The notes under the pieces are model-generated. The model was not told where the DNA came from. It was given only the letters and a program-made list of their open reading frames with translations, and searched no databases. A stretch of 64,000 nucleotides of DNA from Siniperca chuatsi (taxonomy: Eukaryota; Chordata; Actinopteri; Centrarchiformes; Sinipercidae): positions 14,305,175 to 14,369,174 of the forward strand of contig NC_058046.1 of NCBI RefSeq assembly GCF_020085105.1. Reading direction: 5' to 3'. The position numbers and the translations under genes were made by a program. Positions 1 through 30,290 of the stretch are shown piece by piece. Within the stretch, counting starts at the first letter, position 1. Every line of letters begins with the position of its first letter.

Positions 1-3000
1 ACCGCTGCCGGCGTCAAAGTGAGCGTCAAAGTGACCGGAAGTCATTCATTTTCTATGTGAGCCAGCGGCAAGCAGCACCACGGCCAAACATCTGGTTAGA
101 CTTTCAAAATAAAGCTTGCTGAGAAACATTTCAGGTGACGGTTGGTTAGGTTTAGGTAAAGATCATAGTTTGGCTCAGAATAAATAGTCCCTTCCTTTGT
201 CGCTCTTCATGCTATGTTTGTCCTTATTAGTTTGAAAGTCGTGCTGAGTGTCATGAAAAAAATGGAAAATTCATGTCCATAGATTAAATTTCATTACTAT
301 TTAACGAACTGCCGTGATACTGGGTTGCATCATACAGGTCACTGGAGTAGATTATTGCTTTCCATTTCTACAACTAGGTAGGTTTCTAACAAGCAAATTA
401 TAGAAATGAAAGAAAACATGGTATGTATTAAACACAGTCATTAATATGATGTTTTGTACTGCACTTCTCAATGTGACAATTATATTAATGCTACATTTCT
501 TTTACAACTGATGGCTGTAAGCACTCAGTAATAATGTTATCTAGAAAAAGGACAGTGAGTTCTCAGAGTAATTCTGGCACTACAACTACATAAATACAAA
601 GTACAGTAGTTATACCAAGCTGAAAGTCCATGTCACCACTGGTCCAAAATAAAAACAAATGTACTCACTGGAGCCTGTTACTCAGAAACAACAGACTTGC
701 CAGTCCTTTCTCATCTCACAGTGCTTTTCACCTGAAAAGGTCAAGCCAATGATCACTCTAATTGTGACTCAGAGATGGGGTTTTTTTTCCTTTTATAGCT
801 CCTTGCCTCTCTGTGGGTGATTAAAGAGTGTTTTATTGGATTTGCTGTTGATGAAAGTTGCCACGTTGATTAACATCATTATTGCTGTCAAATTTGTGTC
901 CCTTTCATGTAAACTTTACATGTATCATTCCCTTTGTGCCAGAGTACTTTTCCTCTTTGAGCCAGTTGTGGAAAGAAACCACAACAAAACCAGTTATTTA
1001 TTTACAATGAAAACCTACAGAGATTTTTTTTAAACATATGACTAAATCACCTGTAATGGCCTGTCCAACTGCATCCTACAGTAAAAGGAGATTCAAAACT
1101 ATGATTAATTTCATGTCTGAGTAACTCAACTCAGAGGTTTTCTGGATAAATAGCTCCATAGTAAATCTTACAGTAATGAATAACAACCTCAGGTTTTTAA
1201 GGTTTTTAATCCTGTAAAAAAGAAATAATGTTCCTTCTCAACTTAAACATAGTACTGTAAATCAATTTACTTATACTTTGCAGGTGAAGATATGGCCATT
1301 CTTTTAACTAAAAATATACTTTTTCAACCCATTAACACTATATACATATGTTTAGGAGCAGAGCTACAGTGAAAACTACAAATCTGAAAAGAAATAAAGA
1401 TAGATTTTGATTGGTTTAGATTTGAATTGAAACTACCGTATTGTCATTGTTATCAAATGATAAATCTCATTGAAGCATGTATGGTATGGTATTCATGTTG
1501 ATATAAACTTAAACAGTATGCAGAATATCTTCTTGTAATCCACTACCTGAACCATCATTATGCAGAGAGATGACTACACGACAGCGGACTTTCCAAACCA
1601 GCCATGTCACACATGGAAATAATGAAACCATGTGTTGAGGCAGTGCCATCATATCCATTTTGCTGTTGTTACTGCTGCTCAGTGGCCTCCAGGGATCTTG
1701 AGGTCAGGCCCAAGGACTCCGCTGACTAGTCATTAGTGTGGTACTACAATACACTAGGGGTTTGTTGTACATTTGATGAATGCAGTCTGTTGGCCAGGAG
1801 GTAGGATGAAAGTGGTAAGGATATCTGTTCCAGTCACTCTGGGGAACAAGCAGCTTTATTTTCATCTACAGAAAGTGGTGTCTAAATACAGTGTGAACTT
1901 TCCACAGAAATGTACCACATCTGAGCTTTGAGCTCTCCAAGGCATCTGTTATAATCAGCACGGCTGACTTTACTGTTCTTTTTTTTTTTTTGTCATCATA
2001 AAAAAATAATTACAGCATTGGCATCATCTGTAAGGAATTGCTGGAGTTCATTTGAACTGATGGTGTGCAACCACATAATCTGATGATAAGAGACAGGAAA
2101 TTCAATCAGGAAAATTAAAACCATGGATAAAGGAATTGTCAAAGTGCTAATTTTATTTCCTAAACCACTGACGACATGACGGGTGCTGAACCATCTTTAT
2201 ATTGCACCTCATGCATACATCTGTTATTAATGACTGGTAATAAGCCATATTCAGTTGATTTGCTGCAGTGAATTCTTTATGGATGCATATATTAATATAT
2301 GAGAAAGCTGCTACAGATAGAGATTGAAATGGCCTTTTCTTTGACAGTTTCCCCTTCGGGACGGTGATCTCAGGGTCATCAAACTCTGAGAGAATCTGTT
2401 ATCACAGAGATGGCCAGCAGTTTCTCACTGTGTTTTGCTCAGTAATCCCCTCTGATCAGACATCCAAAACAAACCAAAACAAAAATTTGACAATTCAACA
2501 CTGGGGAATATCCTTGATGAAGATGTACTGTAAGCATTGAAAGAGTTAAAAAAAAAAAAACAAGTCAGAGATATAGACATGATGGAGATTGGTTTCTCTA
2601 TCAGATTTGTTTTTTTTCTGTGATGAACTTTTGGATTATGTGTCTGCTAAAACGTCAATATTTCAGTTCACCAAACAGACTAACCAATCATTCTTCTTTT
2701 AAAGGCTTAAAATAATTTTCCTGAACATATCCTTAATCACAACTTTGAATTTGAAACTTGTTGTTATCGGCAGTTGGTTATGTCACGTGCCAGTTATGTA
2801 ATAACTGGACAGTTACTAAAAACATGGAGGCATGGATATCATGCTAAAAAGAAGAGAAAATCTTTACCCAAGAGGAAATAAGAGAGCAGAGAGAAAGACG
2901 TCTAGGAAACAAAATTAATTGCACACGCCTACCCATGGTCTCATGAATCTAATGAAATTTGGATTTTTAAATTTTTTTTGAGATTTGCATTTAAGGGCTT

Positions 3001-4424
3001 CACAATTCGAGCCACGACTGACATAGATCTGTTGCTCCAGTTGGTGGCCACCTCTGACCAAAGAATATTTTCAACTGATGACTTTCGCAGCGTTACAAAT
3101 GAGTTAAATGTACTCTGATTCACTCAAGGAAGGCTTTGACATCACAAGATAATTTCCTCATTCCTGAAAAAAACTTATCTTCTGAAATGACTGTCTCTGT
3201 TTACTAACACAGGGAAGTATTCTTGCTTAGTGTACTGTGACCACAAATAATTAAAAAAAACAAATAGGGTAAAATGCTCCCCTCTTCTGTCTGTAAATAG
3301 CACTCCACCCTTTGCTGGAGAAAAGAGGCACATTCCACAGGAAGTTTACCCGCCACCTCTTCCCCTCATCCCTCACTCTTCCTGCCTCCACTGATCTTCA
3401 CTGATTACTGTTGGCTGGGTGGGCCGATAAGAGATGCTAATGAGGAGAGGAGACCCTTAGACATTTAGTGGTGTGAAACTTTTTCTCACACAGATAAGTT
3501 ACAAAATTGCTAAAAACACATTATATTACCAATGTCAAGATTATACATAAAAATGATCATGGCATTTTATGTTGTTTTGGCAGTCAAAAGTCAGTGTACA
3601 CAACATACACTGGTTTGAAAGCACAGAAAGGTCACCAGCCAATCTCAAGGCTAACACAAACACACACTCACATTCATACTACACATCCAGACTCCATCCA
3701 AGGGTCAAAGATTTGATTTGATTTTTTCCCCCACAAAATATACTGTTGTAACAGCTGCCGAAAGTTCCATCAGATAGTGTGATTGTTCCAGGCAGGTTGT
3801 CACTACAGCCGTCAACACCGTTCACCCAGCACACCTGCTGCCACTGCAATCAGAAGACTAATCCAAAAGCTGCTGCTGCATTGTCTGTGGCTGACAGAAA
3901 AGCTGCCTGTCACCACAGACCTGTGAGAAGGAGCACGTCCCAGCACCACAAACCCTATTCATGCATTCAATACTTTGTTGTAGAGCAGGTGAATGTGTCT
4001 GTTATATTGTCGCTGACAAACACACATACATGGAAATTTTATTTGTAGAGTGCAGCCATCATCAAGGTGGCTCAGGGGTACAACACAGTGTCTGCATGGC
4101 TTTCCTCCTCCTTAAATCCATGCATGTGAGGTGGATTGATGAATATGAGTGATTATCTATCTGTGTTTGTGTTAACAGTGTTTTCCTGCCTGCTGACCCC
4201 TGTATGTCAGGCAGGGCTGTAGCCAGGATGTTAGAAATAGGACCTTCTAATGCTACATTCACAGTAGAGATGGGAAAGATTGTTAACGACAATATAATAC
4301 CATATCTATTAAATTTAGGTTGAATTACATTGAATGGTGGTATTCTGCTAATGTGAGGTTGACATATTTGTTTGGCTTTCAGGTACTTATGTATTGTTAG
4401 GTGCTAGTCAGATATGACTTCTTC
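1..4424. other. Intergenic or intronic DNA without a recognisable gene
   Basis: No open frame here resembles a known protein, and none is long or flanked by convincing splice sites. The composition is AT-rich with short homopolymer runs such as the T run near 1979-1991. The first 34 bases hold a 12-bp unit repeated twice in tandem (11-22 and 23-34). It could be an intron or the flank of a gene outside the window; nothing in it decides which. Confidence 0.6.
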
Positions 4425-5335
4425 TATGTTTCATCAAGATATGTCCTTTAACTCCCACATAAAACAAACATCAAGGACTGCCTTTTTTCACCTACGAAAC
4501 ACTGCAAAAATCAGGCACATCCTGTCTCAAAATGATGCCAAAAAACTGGTCCATGCATTTATTACTTCTAGGCTGGATTATTCCTTATTATCAGGCTGCC
4601 CGAATAAGTCCCTTAAGACTCTCCAGTTGATCCAGAATGCTGCAGCACATGTACTGTGCAGGAACTAGGAAAAGAGATCATATTTCTCCAATATTAGCTT
4701 CTCTGCACTGGCTCCCTGTAAAATCCAGTATAGACTTTAAAATCCTTCTCCTCACCCACAAAGCTCTTAATGGTCAGACACCATCATATCTTAAAGATCT
4801 CATAGTACCTTATTACCCCACTAGAACACTGAGCCCCCAGGATGCAGGGTCACCAGTGGTTCCTAGAGTCTCCAAAAGTAGAACAGGAGCCAGAGCCTTC
4901 AGTTAAACTCCTCTTCTGTGGAATCAGGTCCCATTTTGGGTTTGGGAGACAGACACCATCTCCACATTTAAGAGTAGGCTTAAGACTTTCCTCTTTGATA
5001 AAGCTTTTAGTTAGGGCTGGCTCAGGTGAGTCCTGAACCATCCCTTAGTTATGCTGCAATAGGCCATTAATATTAATATTACCACTACCATTACATTACA
5101 TTCTAGCTCTCTCTCAATCCAACCGGTAGCAGGCCACCCAATCTGAGTCTGGTTCTGCTCAAGGTTTCTGCCTCTTAAAAGGAAGTTTTTCCTTGCCACT
5201 GTCGCCAAAGTGCTTGCTCTTGGAGGGAATTTTTGGGTCTCTCTAAATAATATTATAGAGTACGGTCTAGACCTGCTCTGTAGGAAAAGAGCAATGAGAT
5301 AACTTCGGTTATGAATTGGCACTATATAAATACAG
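4425..5335 (+). mobile_element. Truncated, decayed L2-type LINE (3' end of reverse transcriptase ORF plus 3' UTR)
   Basis: This is the 3' remnant of a CR1/L2-superfamily non-LTR retrotransposon. The frames encode the C-terminal part of the reverse transcriptase ORF, with typical motifs such as LVHAFITSRLDY, LQLIQNAA, SLHWLPV and TFLFDKAFS. The frame shifts near 4,640-4,670, and an in-frame TAA falls just after ARAFS near 4,907, so the copy cannot make protein. The ORF ends near 5,014. It is followed by the 3' UTR seen in many fish L2 copies (AAGTTTTTCCTTGCCACTGT near 5,182, then GAATTGGCACTATATAAATA at the end). The 5' part of the element is absent, as is usual for incomplete reverse transcription. 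Family assignment is from memory of the motif set. Confidence 0.88.
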
Positions 5336-8300
5336 TAAGTTCATGCAGTAAACTTTTACCCTGGTGTTGTGTCTTGGTTTTGGTGTATGAGCCAGCCGTA
5401 ACAACGCCTCATGTTGATAGACATCTGTCGGCTGTAGCTAGCTAACATGACTGCATGAAATTCTAGTGAGAAATGAAGTGAACATTAACTGAGACTACAC
5501 AAAGTTAATTCTTCCAGGTAGTGAGAAATTACCTGTGAGTGGGTCCAAGACCATCAATGGGCAGCACGGGTTAAAAACACAAAAGATCCCCTTACACAAT
5601 TAAAGTTATCATTTAAAAAAGTAACATTAGCATATATGAAATTCCTGCTGTTTGCCTGCTGTACAAGTTAAGAGCACAGAAGGCTACTGATATTTCAGAG
5701 CCATGGTCGGGTTCATAAATTCGAAATTGTACAAACCTCAGTCAGATAAAGGATCAATGAGTCAGGCAGACTAGACTAACATATTCAACTAAACAACCTC
5801 TCTACCCCTGCACTCTCTCTGCTACTAGGAGATGGAGAGGGGGGATGGCAGGTTAACAAGGAGGATGCAATTTGGTCATTTTGCTAACAAGAGTGATGAC
5901 ACCCTGTTAATCATCAAAATATACTACTAAATATACTGTTTGTCAGATGCAAAACCATCCACCATCTTGTTAAAATCCAGGACACTAACCAGATCACTAG
6001 ATGCTAATAGCTAATTATGCACTCTGAGCTAACAGGGAGTTTTCTTTCTTGGTATATTTGACATTTTCACACACCTGCAGTTCATGAAGTTTATGGCACA
6101 AAAATAACTTTTCATGTTGATCTCCTCCTAGGTGCTCAGTCAGTCTGGTTTGTTTTCTACACCCCACGTGTGAACTCATTTGACGTTGCTCAGAAACCTG
6201 TCATATTTAAACATACTGAGTCAAAAACACCAGAATCAACTTAGAAAATACCCATACTTTTTTAATTGGACAAAGTAAACCCCACAAATTCACATAAATT
6301 AAAATGACCAAGGACATGACCTCAATGGCAGCTACGGCCCTAATGCCAGGATACATTTGGTAGGTTTAGGATTCAGCCACATTAGATTCTGAATAGAAAT
6401 AAGGATAAAACCAAGTATTAATTGGAGTGCCTGTAACTGAAGGTGGCCCGGTTGTTTTTGACCTCAACAATATGCACTTTCTATATTTTGTTATTTACAA
6501 CTGAAAAGATGTCAGGGTTTTATATTTTTTATTGAATTGGCGCTTCAAGAGGAATGAAAAAGGAATTAGCTTGTGTTGGCTGGCAATGAGGCATTACAAG
6601 AAGCTTATACGCATCACAGCCAAGCTTAAAATGCAAAAAGGATATCTACTCTAATTTTCTGCACTGTTACTTTCCGTGTTTCCTTTTCTAAAATGAATTT
6701 GGTGCAACATGGGTGAAAAAGGGTGGAAAATGAAATGAGGAGAAAAGCTGGGAGAATTCTGTTAAAAGCATTCAAACACACACAGGTTAAGGGCCCCAGT
6801 CATGGTCCATGATGCTAGAATATACGGGAATGAACCAAGCCATGGATAAAGAGTTCTCCATCCTGTGCCTTTACACTACCAGCAGGGATTCAAGGTAAAT
6901 GTGTGGCTTCGATGAACTTTAGAGGGTGAAGACTGAAGCAGAGAAAGTAGGGACAGATTGTGTTCAGGTTAAAAAAGCAATATTCTATGATATGAATCAT
7001 GATGTGCACCAGGCTACGGTAAAAAGGATGTGATCATCATATTCCTCTAAAATTTTCCCTTTCATACTCAAGATGCACTTTACTGCACAGTGTCAGTATT
7101 CTTTAGGAAGCCAAATTTCTTTCAAAATGTGCCTGCTTGGCTTCCATAGTCCAGAATCTCTATATAATGTCAGAGTTTGGACCATACCTATGAAAATCTT
7201 TAAGCTTCTGACACATGGGTGCAATAATTAAAGCTTGAACCTCTCCATTGCTGAACTTCAAGAAAGTCAAGAGTGTTTGCTCAGGTATGTGATGATTGGC
7301 TTTCCTTTACAGAGGGATGAGATCCAGATGTGTGGTGTGTCTGCTACTAGAGTGAAAGAGGGCACTCCAGCTCTCACATGTGGGTATATTATGTCTCACA
7401 CACTCCAAAAGTCTAATAATCAGCTACTCTAAAACAGTAGTGAATGCCAAAACAAGCCAGCAGATAGGAAGGAATCTGACAGTCCCTTTTTTAACAATCG
7501 TGTGAGATTTGTTTTTCAAAAATAAACTACCATCTATCAGGAACTGGAATCCAGCTGCTTTGATTGGGATTGAATATGCACAGACATCTCTATATGACTT
7601 CTTTGTTCTGTTTTCAGCAAGCTTGATGGAATATGTAATCAAAACTTGGATGCTGGTTGGAGGGTCTTTGATTATCTGCAGTATGTAGGTATGGACATGT
7701 CATGTTCTTCTTGTGTAATGCAATTCTGCATTTATGAACAACATTAAAAATCAAATTACCATCAGGGGAGCGTAATGATTGTATGTATGTTATACGTAAC
7801 GGACAGTATGCTGTATGGCATTACCCTAAGAACAATGGAAAGATAATGAAAGGTCATTTCAAGCTGAAAAAGGCCATCTTGATAAGAACGGAGAAAGATA
7901 AAGGTCAGGTCCTGTCATTAATGGTAAGTGGTTTCATTTTCTTTAGTGTGCTCAGGAGCACAATTAGTTTTAAACAAAGCTTGCAATATTTGGGGACCAA
8001 ATCAATCTTTTAATTAATTTCATCTGAGAGGATTTAGGCAGGCTTCGCAACTTTAAGTCTACTGGCTTTTTCCTGAGATTTTTACAGCTTCCTTTCAAGC
8101 CCACAGAGGGTTTTATATTCAAAAGATAGATTTTGGGTGGAGTATCGCTTTAATATTACAAAATCTTGGATATGTCAGGTGTCAGAGGTTCATTAATGTG
8201 ACAACAAATCCACTACAACACAAAAAATGGTTTAATATCAAAGTGAGTGAGACCTTTATCAAAGTGACAGATCCAACTTCTCTAATGATGTAACTGCAGC

Positions 8301-11300
8301 TCTTCTGAGTTCACAGACACCATTAGACTCTGCTCTAATACTTGCTGGCATACATAATGCTTGCTTTTTTGACCCTGCCTTTTTACATTGTCTAAATCCA
8401 GACACCAAATTGTAAGGATATTTTGGTTCTCAGGGGACCACACAAAATGAGAACAAAGTATGTTTACCTTTAGCTTTTGGGTCAGCAGAGATCTAGTATA
8501 TTGTAGATGAACACAGAGGAAAGAATGCATCAAAGCTTTGTCATTTATCACCAGAGCACTAACAACTCTGCAGCCCAAATAGCTTAATGGCTCAATTATT
8601 TTAGCAAAATGGTCACCACATGTTTATAAGTGTGGCTACATTGATTCCAAGGCATTGGTTGTGCTAGAATGAATGTCCTGTACTGTGTAAACAAATAATC
8701 ATGCTTACATACACTGTCAAAGAGGGATATGAGAGCATAATGTGAATCAACAGCCATGTTTCAACAGTTCCATTATGCATGTAAACCACTTACAGTAGAA
8801 ATGTAAAACACATGTACTTGGTGCTTGATTAATCATCTGTGCTGCAAACACTTTAGGGGGCAGGTAGTCAGCAATTTGGGAATGAATAAGGAAAGTGGTG
8901 CCTGTGGAATTTAACCTGTCTACCAATTAATAAAAAGATCCATAAAAAAGCCCGGCCTTTTGTCAAAGTTTGTCCAAAGCCTAATGTGACTCCCCGAAAA
9001 CACATAAACAGACAAATACAACTATCCTGTTGAGATAAGGAATGAATACTGGTAGTATTATTCTTTAATCAAGCTTTGTAAAATTGGAGGAAAGGTGGGA
9101 AATGAAAAAAAAAACAGGGTCTGCGCAGCCACATATATTTAGTGATGAAACAATGACCCCTGCAGGAGAAAGTCTTACACTGTCACAAAGACTCAATTTT
9201 AAAATGTTCTCAGAAATTGTGTATAAATCTGATAAATGAAATGTAACTATTTTTGGTAATTTTGACTATTGATGCATCAACAAATTCAAGACAGAGGACG
9301 ACCTTTTATTCTAACCCAAAGTTTCTCAACCTTGGGTTGGACATTGCACATATTCCTTACACTTTATACTGTGAACTTTTGAACATTCCTTGGTCAATAT
9401 TTTGCATATTCAATCCTCTTCGATTCAAACACTGTACAGCTCCTTTCATTTTAAAAACAGATATATTATACATATTTTTATTGTAACCTTTTCTGTTTTC
9501 TATTCATGGTTCTTGACTTTTGCAGTACTTGTTTTTTTATTTTTCCTTTCTCTTACTATGCTTATTGTTATGCACCAAAATACAAAGGCAATTTCCTTGT
9601 ATGTAAAGAAAACTTACTTGGCAATCAACCTGTTTCTGAACCTCATGTTGGCTCACTGCATATCTACATGGGCTTGCAGGAGATCTGTTAAAGTGATTTT
9701 GTTTGCTACATTTTTATTTAAAAAATACTGGGAGACCAACAGAGTCAGTGTTGAAACAGGTCAGCAAAAGACTGGAGAAACTTGCAGATAGAGTATGACG
9801 AGAAGTGTATGCACAACAGACTATAGATCCCTATCGATTCCCTATGTAAATGTTGAGGGGCAGACACCATCTTAGACACTAGGAGGTCTACTGGGTTGGA
9901 ATATTCCGATTGTTATTTCTGTTTACCTGAATTACTGTAAATATTCAAGGGGGACCCATGAGTTCTTGTGTCCAGAGTGGTTTTCATATACTCATTGTGT
10001 GTTTAATGTGATATAATTTAATGTGATAATGCAAACTGAAGCCAAATTGGATTCATGTGACTAAAAACACAGCATAGCACATTTCAGTGGGGTTGCAAAT
10101 AAAGTTGAACATTCCTAACAGACTGACTCTGATGCAAGATTGCAAAAAATTATATCAGTAGGTCTGACTTGATATAGGCAAGAAAGAGGATGTATATAAC
10201 CATGTCCTTCCCTCTATACTTTTCAAGAGAAAGGAAAGAAACACAAGAACACAAGGCACCTCACAATACAGTACAACTTTAAATATAACAAATCTTCTTG
10301 GTACAGATAGCAGAAACTGAATTTTAGTATTGTAAGCCAATCTAAGGAGAGAAAAGCGAAAGACAATAAATGACAGACTGTGGATTGTCTCTCTCATTTT
10401 GTTTCACAGCCACCCACAGTGGGTTGTTTGTTATCAACTCTCAACTCATATTTGACTACGAACTGATGCTATTAAACCAAAAGGCTAGTAAACATGATTA
10501 TTAGCATATACTCACTTTCCACCACAGACAATGGGGATCAACAGGATTCCCAATGCAATTCCTGATACATGTACAGCAATCTCAAAACTATACATGGCAA
10601 TGCTGCAAGACTTTAGGTTTTTTTTATTTTCTGACATAAAAAAAACAACCTAAATCCCCAAAATATGACATTTGTGTTTGAAAAGCTACTACACTGTAAA
10701 CAAGATTAGCATTATTAAGAGATTTTGCAAATATTCTGCAGACATGTTACCTGGTGGAGTTGTGCAGGTATAGTACATTGTTCTCTGACATTGCAGTGTT
10801 CAATGTTTCATTTTCCTCAGTGGATAACCTTACGTCATACATTCATCCACCTCACTCTTCCTCTTAGATGGATCCCTGTAAATTAGGTTCAGTGTGACAC
10901 TAGTTCTCCCTAAACACACTATGTCAGCCATAGAGGGGCTCACCTTTTGCCCTCATCTTGTACTGCATGAGTATTGTAATTTGTTATACTTTGTATGAGA
11001 TTTTGACAGTGTCATTTGCCAAAGAAATATGCTGTATTGTATTATTTTTATCCACACAGAAAAGATGGATAAGTGGTAACACAAAGTAAAAAAGGAGAGG
11101 GGCCGTTCCTTGCAGAGAAGTGAGAAAATGTAAATAGAACAGCTGCAAGTCCAATCCTTTGCCTGTATTTATACACAAATTCAGCAGATTAAAATTATTC
11201 ACTTTTCACACTCCCCTCTTTTTTCCCTTAACACTGGGATATCTGATGCTACCCTATGTATATTAATGAACTAAAACTAATCTCCTATATCATTTGAAAT

Positions 11301-12317
11301 GTACAAAGTTTCAGATTGCTAAACTACACAATGCATAAACCTAAACAGTCTTAGTCAGCCTACTCTGTACCTCTCAAGGCAATTTTGAGATTATAGATGA
11401 TCCGTGCAGCACTGAGCTGGTCAGGCTGTCACTTTTGAAGAGTGGGGGCTCGTTTGGTTATTGTATTGGGGACCAGAGCATGCATGTGTGGTTCAGACTA
11501 CCGGCAACAAAGCTACAGGTTTCAAGCCATTTTCAATGGAAGCCGGTGACATGAAGCTACATCCATGGACCAGAGCCTAGAGACTAGCGTAGACTGGCAG
11601 GAAGTCGTTGTTCATTTGACCAATCACATCAAGAGAAATCAGATTTATTAATAAAAAAAAGAAAAAGAGAGGACTCTTCCCACTAGCACCTTCTCTGTTT
11701 GTAGCTACGTTAGCTCTCTCATTAAGTTAGTTGGCCAGCCTTCTTACAGCCGGCTGGACGCACGAAGGCAGCGGAGGTCTGTAATTTTTACTACGATACA
11801 GACGAGTAGAGCAGCAGGTGAACTCAGTAACATTTCGGGTGTAAGATATCGGTGGAGATGTGTAATAAGCTGCATTGGACACTAAGGACCTACCTGGCTG
11901 CCAGTCTATCATCTGACAGCTGTCACCGCACCTAGCTGCTTGGCTAGATGAGCTAACGGCTAACAAGTGTTTTTTCGGGCTCATAGCCTGGCTAATTTAG
12001 ACAGTCGGTTCAGAGTGGAAAGCGGCGTCTTCCGCATGAACGTTATTTCTTGTTATTTTCTCAACAATATTTGACTCCGCTTGCTGTTCAAAGTATGAGT
12101 TAGCAAAGGAGCGTCGGACAGCGGTCTTTGGGATATTTTGAAGTCCAGCTAGTTAGCTAGCATTTAGCTTTAAGCTAGCTGACTGCATTCATTCAATTAT
12201 TGAAAAACTGCACACCAGCACCTCAGCGAACAGGGACTGGTTATATCCAATCGTAATTGTTGTTACGATACTAATACATTTTTGACTGGACTGTGCTTTG
12301 GATAACCTCGGGGGGAA
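5336..12317. other. Gene-poor upstream flank of aak1
   Basis: About 7 kb with no coding exon I can support. Open frames are short, AT-driven and lack homology I recognise. The last 600 bases before the aak1 start codon should contain its promoter and 5' UTR: they are richer in GC than the rest, but I found no TATA box or clear motif that fixes a start site. Confidence 0.55.
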
Positions 12318-27732
<15,415 letters not shown>

Positions 27733-30290
27733 AGGGGGTGGGAGAGGTCGAAGGGACAGTGTGCTATCCTAACAAAGGGAGGGAGGGTGGGGGATAGAGA
27801 TGGGGAAGCAGAGGCACTTAATGTAGCACCTTTTATGAAGTGAAACAGAGGAGCCAGCATAGATTGGTTCAGTGGAACCTTTCTTTTTATGTGCCTCCTT
27901 GGCCTCAACTCCATCTCTAGTTGCCTGCTTAGCTGGTTTCATATATTTCTGCTGGCCGTTGACATTCCCACGCTGGTAAAAATCTTTTCATTAATGCCTG
28001 AGCATATCGTCTGCTTCTGTCCCTGCTACACCATGGTCTTCCTCATGCTTTCCTCATACTTGCATTAATATCCCTCATTGAGTGCACTGCCATGGTGGTC
28101 GCCTTTCATCGCACGCACATGCTAAACTGCTTGATCACAGCTGCATCGTGTTCACTTTGTGTACTTGTTCAGGGTTGAAGCTTTATTTAAACAAGCCACC
28201 TTCAGGCATGCTCATTTGTGTCAGGGGTCTGACTAAAGAGTGAGGACCAGGATAATGTGATGCACTTTCCTGTGAACGCTTTGAACTAAACTATTGACCA
28301 GACAAAGACGCACCCTGAGGGAACTACTGAGAGAGGTTTGCACTGATTTAACCAATTTGTAAAGAAAAAAAGGTCAGCTTAACAGATTTCTCAAACTGTT
28401 GTGGTATACTGTACTGTGCAAGGAGAATTAGGCTGCCTTTTTCAAACATTTTGTTTGGATATGATTTTAGTACACACATATTGTACAGTGTGCACCATCT
28501 TATGAAGTCAAATCTGTTCAGTTCTGTGCTACTATTCCCTTATAGACCAGTAGCCATGTTTTTAACAGCTATTATTCTAAGCTAACTTAGTACATGTAAT
28601 AAGAGCTGTAGCGTCAGCATAACTGTATATTGTCACCTCTTCTTGGATGTTAAGCAGGGTATTATTTCTCCTAAAACTACACCTGTAAATCTGTCACTCG
28701 TAATGATGTCTTGAAATCCTGAAACTGGTGGGGGCAGTGTTAACATGGCTGATTAATTCGGCTCCATTACCATGACAGGATACTTTCACCGTCAGCATTA
28801 TCTACAACACTTCGTAAGACCATGGTATGTGTGCGTTTTATAATTACTTCTTTTTATGTGTAGGGTCATGAACTCACCATCTTCGACTCATTGTCAAGAT
28901 AAGCACAGTGGAAACAAAAGGGAATCAAATTATTTGACCTGTAGCTATGCTAAAGCTAAAGGAAAGACTTGATTATAATGATACGTTTTCTGTGCGTCAG
29001 TCTGCTCTCAGGGTCAGTGAACATGAGCAGAATTTTAGCAGCATACCACTGTTACATAGAGGGAAGTTCAATGTAGATTTCATTGCATTGTTTGTTTGTG
29101 TAATATTTAAAGGCATTTCATCTATCATGGTATGAATACATGTGACTAGTATTGATAGTGCTTTAGAATGAATGTATGAACTGAATGCCATTATAAAATA
29201 TGTAAAATTTATAAGAATATATGGATAAAAAATATTTGCGTATGAAGCTGTATTTAAGAGTGCAAAGATGTTGACCCTCTCTGTCCAAAGTCCCTCTGTT
29301 TTTTCCCTCCATACACATTAAGCATTCAGCTCATGCTTTTGTTTCAGATGTCGACATTGATACATGAAACAAAGTGCTTATGACTTACCTGACTGGGTAG
29401 TGTTTTATCTCTCCACTGGAGTTTCTTTACATGACACTGGTACTTGTAAGTTATTGTATATTACTGTGATAGATTTTATCTAACAGGCAGCAAAACAGAG
29501 CTAGTGATGGAATTTTTTTCCCGATATCTCTGTAGCACCTCTCACCTCTGTTATCTCTCATTTGGCTGATGAGCTTAAGAAAGGCTTGTGTGACTCTAAA
29601 AAACAGCTGTATAAGTTGTATTAGCTGATCACAATCACTACATCTGACTTTGCATTACATCTTTAATGTAAGAATCCCACCAAGTATTACCTTTCATTCA
29701 GGCTTTTCTCTAGCCAAGGAAGTTGCATTGCATAGGCAAGTCTCTTTTTATATATATACCACCATAGATATGTACATACAAACTGAAAACAGTACACTTT
29801 CCCTGATATGCCATCACTGGTATACTGTATATGCTTAAAGTTTGGGACATAAACAGCTTTCTCCTCCTCCTCCCCCCAGTATGACATATTGTAAAGGTCA
29901 TAGACATGGACAAGAACTGGCATGGCATAAGACTATGCTTTTTTCTTTCCATCTAATGTTGTTCAGTTAAGTCATTTGCATTTTTGTGGCTAATCTATGC
30001 AATCCTACAATAATGCTTCGTATTCTTATCAGACACTACAGTGCTGTATCCTGTAGAGTTCTAGCCTTGGCCGTAGAGTTTTACCTGTGTTGCTGTGTGA
30101 AACCAATGTACTTGTGCTGGTTGGGTTGATATGGTAGAGAGTATAAAAATGACTTTGATTATATCAAAATGTCTGACATGATTCTGCAGATGTCGATGTG
30201 TCAGGACCATTATGGAGTGTGTACTTCTATTTTTATGAATTAAGTTTCAAAAAGAGAGACACTGAATAAAACTCATTAATGTGAATGTAA
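27733..30290 (+). other. aak1: Probable 3' UTR of the short aak1 mRNA
   Basis: Non-coding sequence after the short-form stop codon (27730-27732). The first well-formed AATAAA I found downstream is at 30265-30270, which would give a 3' UTR of about 2.5 kb, a plausible length for this gene. In the long form the same sequence would be intronic. No other gene was found. The poly(A) assignment is inference. Confidence 0.5.

Noticed and set aside
9390..9791. Open frame of 133 codons on the + strand in the upstream flank
   Set aside because: Very rich in Phe and Leu from T-rich DNA, no recognised motif, no splice or poly(A) context. Likely chance.
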